From Candidatus Litorirhabdus singularis (GTDB lineage Bacteria > Pseudomonadota > Gammaproteobacteria > Pseudomonadales > Halieaceae), in the NCBI RefSeq assembly GCF_026262625.1, contig NZ_SHNN01000001.1, positions 1,488,001 to 1,552,000 of the forward strand: a stretch of DNA of 64,000 bases, written 5' to 3'. Each line of letters begins with the position of its first letter. Positions within the stretch are counted from its first letter, which is position 1. The position numbers and the translations under genes were made by a program. The notes beneath the pieces were generated by a model, which worked only from the letters and a program-made list of their open reading frames with translations, made no database searches and was not told where the DNA came from. Shown one piece after another: positions 1 through 9,642 of the stretch.

Positions 1-460
1 TGACTGCGGGCCAAGCGCGTTCATCGCCGCCCGGCATAATAGAGGGTCCAAAACGGGCGCCTTCCTCGCCACCGGAAACGCCGCTGCCAATAAAGTAAAT
101 GCCTTGTTCTTTAAGCTCTTCAAAGCGGCGGTTGGAGTCGGGGAAATGGGAGTTGCCGCCGTCGATGATAATGTCGCCGGGGTCCAGGTGTGGGGTAATG
201 GCTGCGATGGTTTCATCGACCGCTGCGCCCGCCTTTACCAGCAGCATCACGCGGCGAGGTGCCTTAAGCTGTGCAACAAGATCAGCTATTGAATGGTGGC
301 CGGTAATGGATTTTCCCTGCGCACCGCCGGCGATAAACGCATCCACCTTGTCCGTCGACCGGTTGTAAACTGCTACCTGAATACCATGATCGCTCATATT
401 CAGAACCAGGTTCTGACCCATCACGGCGAGACCAATTAATCCAATATCTGCCTGTTGCAT
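1..460 (-). CDS. gnd: 6-phosphogluconate dehydrogenase, N-terminal part (cut by window edge)
   Basis: Oxidises 6-phosphogluconate to ribulose 5-phosphate with NADP+ in the cytosolic pentose phosphate pathway. Reading leftward from the ATG at 460, the protein begins MQQADIGLIGLAVMGQNL, the typical Gnd Rossmann fingerprint GxAVMG. It continues with the cofactor-domain stretches VMLLVKAG, IIIDGGNS and SGVSGGEEGA, the last being the substrate-binding signature. About 153 codons lie inside the window and the catalytic C-terminal domain is beyond the left edge. The stop of katG lies 177 bp upstream on the same strand and a strong terminator sits between them, so gnd probably has its own promoter within 461-587. 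Recognition is secure; the completeness of the gene cannot be judged. Confidence 0.93.
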   Translation of the reverse strand, partial: MQQADIGLIGLAVMGQNLVLNMSDHGIQVAVYNRSTDKVDAFIAGGAQGKSITGHHSIADLVAQLKAPRRVMLLVKAGAAVDETIAAITPHLDPGDIIIDGGNSHFPDSNRRFEELKEQGIYFIGSGVSGGEEGARFGPSIMPGGDERAWPAV

Positions 461-587
461 ACGAAACTCCCGGTTCGGTTAAGTCGCTAAGACTATCACG
501 CTGGTGGGCAGTCCTCACTAGGGGTTCGTGAGTGATGCGGTCCATGATTGGGGCGGGAAGGGTTGTGTTCTGACTTAAACGAAAGAA

Positions 588-623
588 GGGTGACTGCGAC
601 AGGAGTTGCCGCCGCAGTCACCC
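588..623 (-). terminator. Rho-independent terminator after katG
   Basis: A perfect 11-bp inverted repeat (588-598 with 613-623, GGGTGACTGCG arms, 14-nt loop) lies 14 bp beyond the katG stop codon. In the katG direction it is followed by a T-rich tract (TTCTTTCGTTT). The position and polarity fit an intrinsic terminator separating katG from gnd. Confidence 0.7.
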
Positions 624-637
624 TCGGAGCTTTGGTT

Positions 638-2917
638 CTACTTCATCAGGTCAAAGCGATCGAGTTGCATCACTTTGGTCCACGCTGCCACAAAATCGTT
701 AACAAAACGCTCCTGGGCATTGTCATAGGCATACACTTCAGCGATAGCTCGTAGCTCCGAGTTTGAGCCGAAGATAAGGTCTACCGGTGTAGCGGTGTAC
801 TTTACTTCGCCTGAAGCACGATCTACGCCCTGGTAAATGCCGTCATCACCAGCCTTCTGCCAACGAGTCGACATATCCAACAGGTTCACGAAGAAATCGT
901 TGGTCAGCATGCCTGGCTGGTCGGTGAAAACCCCGTGCTGGGCTCCATCAGTGTTGGCATCGAGCGTGCGCATGCCGCCTACTAACGCTGTCATTTCAGG
1001 TACCGTCAGGTCCAGCTGATCAGCCTTGTCCACCAGCATTTCGGCTGGGGAACGATAGCTGGTTTCCGCATTGAAGTAGTTACGGAAGGCATCAGCTCGT
1101 GGCTCCAGCAGTGCAAACGACGCCACGTCGGTCTGAGCCTGCGAGGCATCGCCGCGGCCAGGAGTAAATGGCACAGTTACCTTGGTCCCGGCATCTTTTG
1201 CAGCTTGCTCGATAGCGGCCGCGCCACCCAGTACGATCAGATCGGCGAGGGACACTTTGCTACGATGGGAATCGTTAAAGTCTGCCTGAATACCTTCCAG
1301 CGTATTCAGGACTCTAGCCAGCTCCTCAGGGTTGTTGGCAGTCCAGTCCTTTTGTGGGGCCAAGGCGATGCGTGCACCGTTTGCCCCACCACGCATATCC
1401 GTGCTGCGGAAGCTGGCCGCTGACGCCCAGGCGGTACGAACCAATTCAGGAACGGTTATACCCGAGTCAAGGATGTCCTTTTTCAGAGACTTGATATTAC
1501 GAGTGCTGATGAGTTTGTGGTCAACCTCGGGAATCGGGTCTTGCCAGATCAACTCTTCGCCTGGGATGTCTTCACCCAGGTAGCGAGCACTGGGGCCCAT
1601 ATCTCGATGGGTGAGCTTGTACCAGGCTTTGGCAAACGCCAGCTGGTACTCAGCCGGGTCAGCAAGGAAGCGCTCTGCAATCGCTTTATACTGAGGGTCA
1701 AACTTTAGCGCCAGATCGGCCGTGGTCATGACCGGTGCGTTTAACTTGCCCTCGACATGCGCGTCGGGAACTGAGCTGTGCATCGACTCGTCAGTGGGAG
1801 TCCACTGAATAGCGCCGGCAGGGCTGCGGGTTTGTTCCCATTCCAGATTGAGCAGGTTTTGCAGATACAGGCTGGTCCACTGGGTGGGAGCCTGGGTCCA
1901 GGCGCCTTCCAGTCCGCTGGTTGTGGTGTCTTCAGAGTGCCCTTTGCCACAGCTGTTTTTCCAACCCAGGCCTTGCTCTTCAATGCCTGCCGCGCCTGGC
2001 TCAGGTCCTACGCAATCTGCAGGCTTGTGCGCGCCGTGCATTTTGCCAAAAGTATGGCCGCCGGCTATCAGGGCGACAGTTTCCTCGTCATTCATCGCCA
2101 TGCGTCCGAAAGCTGTACGGATATTTTTGGCGGATCCTACCGGGTCAGGCTTGCCACGGGGACCTTCAGGGTTGACGTAAATAAGGCCCATGTGAGTTGC
2201 GCCCAATGGACGCTGCAGCTTGCCATCTTTCTCATGACGATCACTGGCCAGCATCTCTACTTCAGGGCCCCAGTAAACAAGATCGGGTTCCCAGTCATCG
2301 GCACGACCACCGGCAAAGCCGTAGGTCTCAAAGCCCATATTCTCCAGCGCCACGTTGCCTGCCAGAATCATTAAGTCACCCCAGGACAGACTTTCGCCAT
2401 AGGCTTGCTTAACCGGCCACAGTAAGCGGCGAGCTTTGTCGAGGTTGCCGTTGTCCGGCCAACTGTTGAGAGGATCGAAGCGCTGCTGGCCGCCGTCGCC
2501 ACCGCCGCGCCCATCCAGTGTGCGGTAGGTGCCCGCGGAGTGCCATGTCATGCGAATGAAGAAAGGGCCATAGTTGCCGAAATCAGCAGGCCACCAGTCT
2601 TGCGAGGTGGTGAGCAGCGCATCGATATCCTTTTTGACCGCAGTCATATCCAGCTGGCTGAAGGCCTCGGCGTAGTTGAAGTCTTGACCGAGTGGGTTGG
2701 AGCGCGAGTCGTGGTCGCGTAGAGGCGACAGGTCAAGCTGGTCAGGCCACCAGAACTGATTGCTCTTGGGTGCGCCTTCAGCGACCTTACCGCTGCCCAT
2801 TGCTCCTGCAGGCTTGGATATTGTGGTGGAAACTTCGCCCAGAGCGGTGACAGGGACAACGGAAAGTGCCATCACCCCTGCTATTGCCGCCGACATAATC
2901 GCGTTTCTTGTTTTCAT
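638..2917 (-). CDS. katG: Catalase-peroxidase KatG with an apparent signal peptide
   Basis: A bifunctional haem enzyme that removes hydrogen peroxide by catalase and peroxidase activities. The distal triad is visible in [11 protein letters not shown] (Arg122, Trp125, His126). The proximal His is in [11 protein letters not shown]. The partners of the Met-Tyr-Trp cofactor are in IYVNPEGP and [10 protein letters not shown]. The duplicated C-terminal peroxidase domain is complete, so the length of 759 residues is normal. I start at the ATG at 2917, not the longer frame at 2950, because GGGAG lies 7 nt upstream. That start gives a basic N-terminus (MKTRN), a hydrophobic core and an Ala/Gly-rich cleavage region, which looks like a Sec signal peptide. 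Most KatGs are cytosolic; exported ones such as KatP are a minority. It is divergent from oxyR, its likely peroxide-responsive activator. Enzyme identity is very sure; export is an inference. Confidence 0.96.
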   Translation of the reverse strand: MKTRNAIMSAAIAGVMALSVVPVTALGEVSTTISKPAGAMGSGKVAEGAPKSNQFWWPDQLDLSPLRDHDSRSNPLGQDFNYAEAFSQLDMTAVKKDIDALLTTSQDWWPADFGNYGPFFIRMTWHSAGTYRTLDGRGGGDGGQQRFDPLNSWPDNGNLDKARRLLWPVKQAYGESLSWGDLMILAGNVALENMGFETYGFAGGRADDWEPDLVYWGPEVEMLASDRHEKDGKLQRPLGATHMGLIYVNPEGPRGKPDPVGSAKNIRTAFGRMAMNDEETVALIAGGHTFGKMHGAHKPADCVGPEPGAAGIEEQGLGWKNSCGKGHSEDTTTSGLEGAWTQAPTQWTSLYLQNLLNLEWEQTRSPAGAIQWTPTDESMHSSVPDAHVEGKLNAPVMTTADLALKFDPQYKAIAERFLADPAEYQLAFAKAWYKLTHRDMGPSARYLGEDIPGEELIWQDPIPEVDHKLISTRNIKSLKKDILDSGITVPELVRTAWASAASFRSTDMRGGANGARIALAPQKDWTANNPEELARVLNTLEGIQADFNDSHRSKVSLADLIVLGGAAAIEQAAKDAGTKVTVPFTPGRGDASQAQTDVASFALLEPRADAFRNYFNAETSYRSPAEMLVDKADQLDLTVPEMTALVGGMRTLDANTDGAQHGVFTDQPGMLTNDFFVNLLDMSTRWQKAGDDGIYQGVDRASGEVKYTATPVDLIFGSNSELRAIAEVYAYDNAQERFVNDFVAAWTKVMQLDRFDLMK

Positions 2918-3192
2918 GATGTGACTCCCGTGATGAGATGCTGTGTACACAGCATTTTCTTATCGCGCCAGCAGTCATCTGCTGGCGTTATCTAATGTAG
3001 TACAGAGGCCAAATGTCTGCCGGAGTTATATGTGTCAGCAGCTGCCAGGTCCTTGTCCTTGTGGTGAAAAGGAGAGGTTAGTTAGGCCATCGTTCAATTC
3101 TGATTTCTTACTTTAACTCCAGGGAAAGAATAGATAAAATCGTTTGTTTCAATGATATTGATAGGTATTACCGAATATGGATCGACTTTAGT
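2918..3192. promoter_or_regulatory. katG-oxyR divergent promoter region
   Basis: This 275-bp intergenic stretch separates divergent katG and oxyR and must hold both promoters. AT-rich sequence with ATAG tetranucleotides at 3130-3133 and 3161-3164 lies close to the oxyR start. These could be half-sites for OxyR, but the spacing of 31 bp does not match the classical four-half-site pattern, so no operator is claimed. Confidence 0.35.
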
Positions 3193-4062
3193 ATGAATAT
3201 AAAGGATTTACGTTATTTTCTCGCTGTTGCAGAGCTACAGCATTTTGGCCGGGCCGCGGAGCAGTGCTGTGTCAGCCAGCCCACGTTGAGTGGTCAGATT
3301 AAAAAGCTCGAAGCCGAGCTGGACGTTACTCTGCTGGAGCGGACCAATCGGCGTGTGATGCTTACCGAAATCGGAGAACAGGTGGCAGTGTCGGCGCGGC
3401 GTATTTTGCGTGAAGTCGATACCATTCAAGACGCTGCCAGAAGCAGCCACGACCCGCTTTCCGGCAAATTCAGGCTGGGTGCCTTCCCTACGCTGTCGAC
3501 CTATATCTTTCCCAGTTTGGTACCTAAAGTGAAACAGTCGCTGCCTGATCTCAGGCTAATCCTGGTCGAGGAAAAGACCGCCGTGCTCATCGAGAAGCTT
3601 CGCCACGGCGAGCTTGATGCCGCCCTGCTGGCATTGCCGGTGCGAGATGATTTTCTGGTCAGTCAGGCGTTGTTCGATGATGAGTTTCTGCTGGCCGTGC
3701 CGCCAGAGCACGAACTGGCGAGCCAAAAGAGTATTGATCAGAGTGTGCTGAAAAATCACCGATTGCTGCTGCTTGAAGAAGGCCACTGCCTGCGGGATCA
3801 GGCGCTGGAGGTGTGTCAGCTTAATGGTATTGCAGAGGAACAGGACTTTCGGGCAACAGGCCTGGAAACGTTGCGGCAGATGGTTAAGGCGGGGTCAGGG
3901 ATTACCTTTATGCCGCGCATTGCGGTACAGGCTGAGGAGGCCAATATCCGCTATGTCCCTTTCACCCATCCGGCGCCGGTTCGAACGATCGGCCTGGTAT
4001 GGCGAAAAACAACCGCGCGACAGCCGGTCATTGATAAGCTGGTGGAGCAGTTGGGAGGATAG
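3193..4062 (+). CDS. oxyR: OxyR, peroxide-sensing LysR-family regulator
   Basis: A cytosolic transcription factor that turns on peroxide defence genes when oxidised. It has an N-terminal winged helix-turn-helix (residues 1-60, with FGRAAEQCCVSQPTLSGQI) and a LysR substrate-type effector domain. The redox cysteines are at exactly the E. coli positions, Cys199 and Cys208, inside GHCLRDQALEVC. The following FRATGLETLRQMVKAGSGITFMP and RTIGLVWR also match OxyR closely. Two further cysteines, 25 and 26, lie in the DNA-binding domain. The length of 289 residues is slightly below the usual 300-310, with a shorter C-terminal tail. It is divergent from katG, the usual target arrangement. Assignment is strong. 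Confidence 0.93.
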   Translation: MNIKDLRYFLAVAELQHFGRAAEQCCVSQPTLSGQIKKLEAELDVTLLERTNRRVMLTEIGEQVAVSARRILREVDTIQDAARSSHDPLSGKFRLGAFPTLSTYIFPSLVPKVKQSLPDLRLILVEEKTAVLIEKLRHGELDAALLALPVRDDFLVSQALFDDEFLLAVPPEHELASQKSIDQSVLKNHRLLLLEEGHCLRDQALEVCQLNGIAEEQDFRATGLETLRQMVKAGSGITFMPRIAVQAEEANIRYVPFTHPAPVRTIGLVWRKTTARQPVIDKLVEQLGG

Positions 4063-4140
4063 TTTAGGTGCGAAGTTTGAGTGACTCTCCGCTGGCACAT
4101 TGTTACCTTTCTTTGATCAATTAGAGGACAGGAGTGCACC

Positions 4141-4974
4141 ATGGAGTTTTGGCTAGCCTGGTTTCATGAAAGTAATCTGGGAGCAGATGTTAAAGCGATA
4201 GCCTGCGCAGCTGAGTCATTGGGTTATACCGGTGTTGCCTTGTCCGACCACGTGGCGCTGCCGAAAGAGCAGCAGAGTCGACATCCACTACTGAACATAC
4301 CCTATGATCCGCTGACGCCCAATATCGAGCCGATGACCACAGCGGCCACTATGGCTGCTGTGACCACTACGCTCCAGTTTATGACCTATTCCTATGTTAT
4401 GGGCATGCGTGATCCGTTTACGGTAGCCAAACAAGCGGCGGCGCTGGCAGATCTCTCAGATAACCGCTTTTCCCTTGGTATTACGCCGGGCTGGAACGGC
4501 GAAGAGATGGCCTTACTGGGCCATGATCCGGCCACCCGCGGTAAGCGCTTTACCGAAGCTATCGATGTGATGCGCGGGCTGTGGTCCAACGACCTGTTTT
4601 CTTATCAAGGTCAGCATTACAACTTTGAGAACGTGGGTATGGCCCCGCGGCCAGTGTTTGCACCGCCGATATTTGTGGGTGGCAATTCGGCAGGCTCCAT
4701 CAAGCGAGCGGCAGCTAATGCAGGGTGGATTGGCATGAACCACTCGGTTGAGGAACTGAAAGTCCTGCTGGCACCGTTGGATGAGTTATCCAATGGCAGC
4801 GCTGCCAAATATGTCATTGCCGCCGAACCGTTATCAGATAGTTATATCGACCAGTTGGCAGCTCTGGGTATCCGCGGTGTCGTATTGATGCCCTGGTCGA
4901 TCATGGACCCTGCTGCGGCATCAGTTGCCAGTAAAGTTACTGCAATGACAGAGGTTGCTCGCACCTGGAAATAA
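4141..4974 (+). CDS. LLM-class (luciferase-like) flavin oxidoreductase
   Basis: A 277-residue TIM-barrel protein of the bacterial luciferase-like superfamily, whose members use FMN or F420. Visible family features are the N-terminal AESLGYTGVALSDHV strand, the central DPFTVAKQAAALADLSDNRFSLGITPGWNGEEM block, the KRFTEAIDVMRGLW helix and the IFVGGNSAGSIKRAA phosphate-binding loop. It looks closest to the group usually annotated as F420-dependent in actinobacteria, though such proteins in marine gammaproteobacteria may use FMN. The ATG at 4141 is preceded by AGGACAGGAG. It stands alone between oxyR and an unrelated reverse-strand gene, so the substrate cannot be inferred. Confidence 0.8.
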   Translation: MEFWLAWFHESNLGADVKAIACAAESLGYTGVALSDHVALPKEQQSRHPLLNIPYDPLTPNIEPMTTAATMAAVTTTLQFMTYSYVMGMRDPFTVAKQAAALADLSDNRFSLGITPGWNGEEMALLGHDPATRGKRFTEAIDVMRGLWSNDLFSYQGQHYNFENVGMAPRPVFAPPIFVGGNSAGSIKRAAANAGWIGMNHSVEELKVLLAPLDELSNGSAAKYVIAAEPLSDSYIDQLAALGIRGVVLMPWSIMDPAAASVASKVTAMTEVARTWK

Positions 4975-5205
4975 GTGGGTGCAGGCTGGCGGATTTTATT
5001 GATGGTGGGTTTATCAAGACAGATCACCGAAGCGTGTCGGAGAACTTTACATTCACGCCCTGGTGACGCGTTTCGCTAAAGCGTGAAAGGGCTGAAGATC
5101 GAGTATGCCCTTTGCACCTGTAAAAGGTTTTGAGTTAATAGAGGGAAGGTGCGCGAAAGTGCTACTAGATGCCTCTGTGGTGACAGAAAACCTGGCACGA
5201 CGCAG

Positions 5206-5670
5206 CTAACCCTGCAAAATCTCCTTATCGACAAATGCTACGAACTCGGCATCCAGCATATTCCGTCCCTGCGATTTCCACCAAGCTCTGCCGCCAGGCC
5301 GACTTAGATAGAACGCGACATTCTTTCTGATCATCGGCCACCAGTAGTCTTTCTGGCGCCGTGATTTGTTGAAGTGATAAGCCTCCTGAAAGTCCAGAAA
5401 CATGCCGTACATGTAAGATCCAAAGCGCCACCTTTCCTCGCGCGTAACCTGGTCCGGGTCGTCCATCGCACGGATATAGAGTTCCATCAGGCCTGGAGTG
5501 CCTGCGATGAATTTGGAATTATCCATATTGCGATCAGTCTGGTTCCGCAGAATGGCTTCTCGAGACACAGCAGTGCCCTGTCTCACCTGAATAGCTAGAT
5601 AGATCAAAGTGATCAATACAGCTACTACACCAATCATCTCGGCGATTGCGCCTAGTGCCTCCCAGTTCAT
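5206..5670 (-). CDS. Small membrane-anchored protein of unknown function
   Basis: A 154-residue protein with one N-terminal hydrophobic segment (IGVVAVLITLIYLAIQV) followed by a soluble, charged and aromatic-rich domain (RWRFGSYMYGMFLDFQEAYHF, WWPMIRKNVAFYL). I start at the ATG at 5670, which has GGAGAG just upstream; the longer frame to 5811 adds a low-complexity stretch and lacks such a signal. Proteins with the same pattern, a short membrane anchor ending in LAxQVRQ followed by a helical domain, recur in marine proteobacteria without an assigned function. It is divergent from the Wzz-like gene that follows. Confidence 0.65.
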   Translation of the reverse strand: MNWEALGAIAEMIGVVAVLITLIYLAIQVRQGTAVSREAILRNQTDRNMDNSKFIAGTPGLMELYIRAMDDPDQVTREERWRFGSYMYGMFLDFQEAYHFNKSRRQKDYWWPMIRKNVAFYLSRPGGRAWWKSQGRNMLDAEFVAFVDKEILQG

Positions 5671-5850
5671 ATCGTCTCTCCTCGAAAACAGGTCACGCTG
5701 TCGCAACAGCATAGCCTCTGGTATCCCAAGTGCAAACAACGCTAACGTCGCGGGGGGCCTTTGCACTGATATCATAGAAACCTTGGCTCTTGGCGCGGCC
5801 TGTGCCAGCATTGCGTGTAACTAAGAGTAGCAAGGCAGGGACACGGATAA

Positions 5851-7323
5851 ATGAGAGGGGCACAACCCAAACTGGAACGCCTGCAGGCTGGCCAGCCACC
5901 GGCGGGCGGTTTGCTGCTGAGGCCAGGAAAGCTCTTTCTGATCGTGTTTCTAGCCATCGCGCTACTCGGCACTGCACTTAACTTTAGCCGCGACACGCGC
6001 TATGAAAGCCGAGCCACCCTGTTAACCTCGGCTAAAACCGCGATAGATCAGATCAGCGAGGCAGCTGATATTCAGCATGTGGCCATTCAGCGTCAGCGTC
6101 TGCTTAGCGACGTACTACTTGGCGCAGTAACGCAAAAGCTGGCTATCTCTGGCTTACCCGCACTCAATCCGCAGCAGATTCGTGAGTATTTGCAGGTTCA
6201 GCCCATCGCGGACACTAATTTGGTAGAGATGGTGGCCCAGGGCGGCGAACCTGAGCTACTGCCAGCACTGATCAATCACTGGGTCAGCAGTTATACAGAG
6301 GCGCGAGAGCAGGAGATTCTGAATAACAGGGATACCACAACCGAACAACTCTCAAGTCAGGTTGAGGCAATGCAGGAACGTTTGGACGCCTCGCGCGATG
6401 CCCTGACTGAGTTTCGTCGTGAGCACGATATTGTGTCCGCCGAGCGCGAAGAAAATGCGGCATTGTCGCGGCTTGGTGGACTTAACAAATCACTGAACAA
6501 TGCTTTTGAAGCGGAAACACTCGCTCAATCAGAGCTGGAGAGTTTACGTGAGGCTATAGCCCGGAAAGAACAGTTTGTGCCGGAGCAGCAGCGTGGCAAA
6601 CTCAGAGCACTGGAAGAAGAGCGCCAGCAATTGCAGGCGCGTCTGGCAGCGCTGGATTTACGTTACACCCGTGAGTATCTGGCCTTACAGCCTACGCTGA
6701 GTGTCATACCCGGGCGTATTGAGGAACTAGAGCGCGAAATTGGCGCGTTGAAGGCATCGGGCAGTATTCAGGTGCTGGATGAGGCGAGGCAGCGTTCTGC
6801 CGCTGCTAAGCTCACCCGCGCTAGCCTGGAGCAACAGCTGGCGGTGCACAAACAGAAGGTCAGCGAGTTTAGCGCGATCTTTGATCGGCACCGGGCGCTG
6901 CAGAGTGACCTGGAGAACCTTGAGCAACTAAACCGTTCAGCACAGTCACGGTTGTTGCAGGTACAGACTTCGCAAGTTGAAAAATACCCTCAGGTCGATG
7001 TGGTGGCTTCACCTCATGCACAGGCCCAGCGCATAGGGCCGCCCCATGGGCGTGACACATTGATTGTTCTGGCTTTAGCGCTGCTTGGCGGACTATTTTC
7101 AGTCTGGCTGGCCCGCTTTCTGCAACCCGCACCAGCTACGACTACGGTGACCGTCACCGGTGCGCCATTGGGCGAGCACGAACGGCTTGCCTTTCAGGCG
7201 GCTGAACGCGAAGCATTGGAGCAGCAGCGACAGTTGGCGTTGGCTCAGGATGCAGAGGCAATTGATTCAGCAGACACAGATATCGATGATAATGAGCCGC
7301 CTGAGTCAGGTGCTCCGCGCTAG
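5851..7323 (+). CDS. Wzz/GumC-like polysaccharide co-polymerase, orphan
   Basis: A 490-residue inner-membrane protein with the layout of chain-length determinants: a first membrane segment (about residues 28-46, LFLIVFLAIALLGTALNF), a long periplasmic region, and a second membrane segment (about 405-425, LIVLALALLGGLFSVWLARFL). The periplasmic part is mostly predicted coiled coil with many Glu, Gln and Arg residues (about residues 150-370). The final 65 residues form an acidic, Ala/Glu-rich cytosolic tail without a Walker motif, so there is no fused tyrosine kinase. It lies about 13 kb from the main exopolysaccharide locus and has no glycosyltransferase neighbours. It may serve another surface polymer or be a scaffold protein; family membership is inferred from architecture. 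Confidence 0.7.
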   Translation: MRGAQPKLERLQAGQPPAGGLLLRPGKLFLIVFLAIALLGTALNFSRDTRYESRATLLTSAKTAIDQISEAADIQHVAIQRQRLLSDVLLGAVTQKLAISGLPALNPQQIREYLQVQPIADTNLVEMVAQGGEPELLPALINHWVSSYTEAREQEILNNRDTTTEQLSSQVEAMQERLDASRDALTEFRREHDIVSAEREENAALSRLGGLNKSLNNAFEAETLAQSELESLREAIARKEQFVPEQQRGKLRALEEERQQLQARLAALDLRYTREYLALQPTLSVIPGRIEELEREIGALKASGSIQVLDEARQRSAAAKLTRASLEQQLAVHKQKVSEFSAIFDRHRALQSDLENLEQLNRSAQSRLLQVQTSQVEKYPQVDVVASPHAQAQRIGPPHGRDTLIVLALALLGGLFSVWLARFLQPAPATTTVTVTGAPLGEHERLAFQAAEREALEQQRQLALAQDAEAIDSADTDIDDNEPPESGAPR

Positions 7324-7432
7324 GCTCGAGAAGCACCCAGGAGCGCAATTCTGCCAATAGACTGGCGGCCAATTATCAACCCTGAGGCTTAATAACTTGG
7401 TGGCAACAGGATCTGCTGCTAGTCTCTGCCCT

Positions 7433-7909
7433 ATGCTTGAAACTCCATCAGAAGAAGACTCCATATTTCTTTCACGTGCAGACGTAGACGAGCCTTTGTC
7501 CAGCTATTCCGAATATGGTTTTGAGCTGGAAGAAGTGTTCTGGCCATCGGTGGAACACTATTTCCACGGCATGAAATTTGAGAATGAAGACTATCGTGAA
7601 CGAGTGCGCAGTGCGGCTCATCCCAAGCAAGCGGCCAAGCTGGGTCGCACGCGCTTCAAACGTATTCGTCGTGACTGGTCCAAGGTGCGACGAGTGGTAA
7701 TGACGCGCGCTGTCTATACCAAGTGCCGTACCCACCCCGAGGTGGCCAGCCGACTGCTTGCCACCGGCGATAAAACATTGGTTGAGAATAGCCAGTACGA
7801 TTATTTTTGGGGGTGCGGCCGGGATCGCCGTGGTCATAATAACTACGGCATGGTGTTGATGGATGTACGCGAGCGCTTGCGTGAAGAGGCAGCGTCCTTA
7901 ACCGACTAA
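7433..7909 (+). CDS. NADAR-family (YbiA-like) protein
   Basis: A 158-residue protein of the NADAR family (NADH and ADP-ribose linked; YbiA in E. coli), which removes damaged or ADP-ribosylated derivatives such as riboflavin intermediates. The signature blocks are all visible: WPSVEHYFHGMKF near the start, RVVMTRAVYTKC in the middle, and LLATGDKTLVENSQYDYFWGCGRDRRGHNNYG at the end. I start at the ATG at 7433; a TTG at 7397 in the same frame has a GAGG about 10 nt upstream and cannot be excluded. The stop lies just before the oxidoreductase that follows, so the two may be cotranscribed. The natural substrate in this organism is unknown. Confidence 0.85.
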   Translation: MLETPSEEDSIFLSRADVDEPLSSYSEYGFELEEVFWPSVEHYFHGMKFENEDYRERVRSAAHPKQAAKLGRTRFKRIRRDWSKVRRVVMTRAVYTKCRTHPEVASRLLATGDKTLVENSQYDYFWGCGRDRRGHNNYGMVLMDVRERLREEAASLTD

Positions 7910-7933
7910 TTTCACTTTAACCTGACGCGGTGA

Positions 7934-9634
7934 ACGTTTATCCAGAATCCGGAACAGTTCGATTACATTATTGTGGGTGCAGGATCGGCCGGCTGTGTGC
8001 TGGCCAATCGCTTGACCGAAGATCGCAATACTCGGGTATTGCTGGTTGAAAGTGGTGGTAGCGACAACAGCATTTTTATAAAAATGCCGACGGCGCTGTC
8101 CTATCCGCTGAACACGCCGAAATATAACTGGGATTATGTCAGCGCCGCTGAGCCCTACCTGGATGGGAGGCAGTTGGACTGTCATCGGGGTAAAGTGCTG
8201 GGCGGTTCCTCGTCGATTAATGGCATGGTGTATGTACGTGGTCACGCCAAAGATTTTGATGAATGGCAAACACTGGGCGCCAATAACTGGGACTACGCAC
8301 ATTGTCTGCCCTATTTTAAAAAGGCAGAGAGCTGGATCGGCGCCAGCGATGAATACCGCGCTGACGATGGTCCGCTAGCAGTTAACCTGGGCAACGAGAT
8401 GCGTAATCCACTCTATCAGGCGTTTGTTGATGCCGGTGTGGAGGCGGGTTACAACGCGACAGCAGATTACAATGGGAAAATGCAGGAAGGCTTCGGGCCA
8501 ATGCAGATGACGGTCAAGAATGGCGTCCGGTGTTCGACGTCTTTGGCTTATCTGAAGCCCGCCAAAAGCAGGCCTAATCTGACCATCAGGACGAAGGTGC
8601 TGGTGGAGAAAGTGCTGTTAGAAAACAAGCGCGCCGTTGGTATCCAGTATCAACATAAAGGCAAAATTCATAAGGTCATGGCGCAGCGTGAAGTGATTTT
8701 GTCGGCTGGTTCCATCGGCTCGCCGCACCTGCTGCAACTGTCTGGAATAGGACCCGCTGATGTGCTCAAAGAAGCTGGCATAGAGCTTAAGCATGAATTG
8801 CCTGGGGTGGGACAAAACTTGCAGGATCATCTGGAGTTTTATTTCCAGTACCGCTGCAAGCAGCCGATCACCCTGAATGGCAAGCTAGATCCAATCAGCA
8901 AATTGTTGATCGGTATGCGCTGGTTCTTTTTCAAAACCGGGCTGGGTGCCAGTAACCACTTTGAATCCTGCGGTTTTATTCGCTCCCGAGCGGGGGTGGA
9001 ATGGCCTGATATGCAATATCACTTTTTGCCGGCAGCGATGCGCTACGATGGCAAATCCGCTTTCGACGGCCACGGATTTCAAGTACATATTGGGCACAAC
9101 AAGCCCAGCAGTCGCGGTTGGGTGAGAGCATTGTCGGCAGATCCCGGCGAAAAGCCCTGGATTCAGTTTAACTACTTGCAGGAGCAGGCGGATATCGAGG
9201 GCTTTAGAGCCTGCGTGCGGCTGACTCGGGAAATTCTCAATCAGCCGGCCATGGACCCCTTCAGAGCGGGAGAAATTCAACCTGGCGAGCACATCGTCAG
9301 CAATGCCGAAATTGATGCCTTCGTAAGGTCAAATGCTGAAAGCGCTTATCACCCATCCTGTTCCTGCAAAATGGGAGAGGACGTCATGGCGGTGGTAGAC
9401 TCCGAGACCAGAGTGCATGGTATACACGCGCTGCGGGTGGTGGACTCCAGTGTGTTCCCGAGCATTACCAATGGCAATTTGAATTCACCGACTATCATGT
9501 TGGCAGAACGTGCCTCCGATCTCATTAAAGGCGTTGCGCCGCTGGCTGCTGAGTCTGTTGAGGTTGGTCTGATTGAGGGGTGGCAAAGCGCGCAGCGAAA
9601 CGGAGTTCCGCGGCGCGTTGTCGACCGCGCGTAG
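7934..9634 (+). CDS. GMC-family oxidoreductase (choline dehydrogenase-like), start unclear
   Basis: A flavoprotein that oxidises an alcohol, probably choline-like or another small alcohol, using FAD. The Rossmann core [21 protein letters not shown], the GMC signatures ([20 protein letters not shown] and [18 protein letters not shown]) and the C-terminal catalytic block ([12 protein letters not shown], with a later NGNLNSPT) are all present. The family normally begins M[10 protein letters not shown], but this frame has no ATG, GTG or TTG before the Rossmann strand. The stop at 7931 is followed directly by ACG, and the first GTG at 7973 would cut off the strand. A GTG at 7930 in another frame joins smoothly if one C of 7949-7950 is removed. 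Either a rare start (ATT/ATC) or a one-base frameshift is involved. The next gene encodes a BCCT-like permease, which supports a quaternary-amine or alcohol substrate. Confidence 0.88.
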   Translation, partial: TFIQNPEQFDYIIVGAGSAGCVLANRLTEDRNTRVLLVESGGSDNSIFIKMPTALSYPLNTPKYNWDYVSAAEPYLDGRQLDCHRGKVLGGSSSINGMVYVRGHAKDFDEWQTLGANNWDYAHCLPYFKKAESWIGASDEYRADDGPLAVNLGNEMRNPLYQAFVDAGVEAGYNATADYNGKMQEGFGPMQMTVKNGVRCSTSLAYLKPAKSRPNLTIRTKVLVEKVLLENKRAVGIQYQHKGKIHKVMAQREVILSAGSIGSPHLLQLSGIGPADVLKEAGIELKHELPGVGQNLQDHLEFYFQYRCKQPITLNGKLDPISKLLIGMRWFFFKTGLGASNHFESCGFIRSRAGVEWPDMQYHFLPAAMRYDGKSAFDGHGFQVHIGHNKPSSRGWVRALSADPGEKPWIQFNYLQEQADIEGFRACVRLTREILNQPAMDPFRAGEIQPGEHIVSNAEIDAFVRSNAESAYHPSCSCKMGEDVMAVVDSETRVHGIHALRVVDSSVFPSITNGNLNSPTIMLAERASDLIKGVAPLAAESVEVGLIEGWQSAQRNGVPRRVVDRA

Positions 9635-9642
9635 AGTTATTT

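Noticed and set aside
1778-2374. A 198-residue plus-strand frame inside katG
   Set aside because: Antisense shadow of a strongly conserved catalase-peroxidase region, without a recognisable domain.
3130-3164. ATAG elements upstream of oxyR as an OxyR operator
   Set aside because: The spacing between them is 31 bp and the partner CTAT half-sites are missing, so it does not fit the classical motif.
5790-5807. TTGGCGCGGCCTGTGCCA as a further sigma-54 promoter before the orphan Wzz-like gene
   Set aside because: The -12 part is GTGC without the usual TTGC, the region is GC-rich so chance matches are likely, and no nearby LuxO-like dyad was found.
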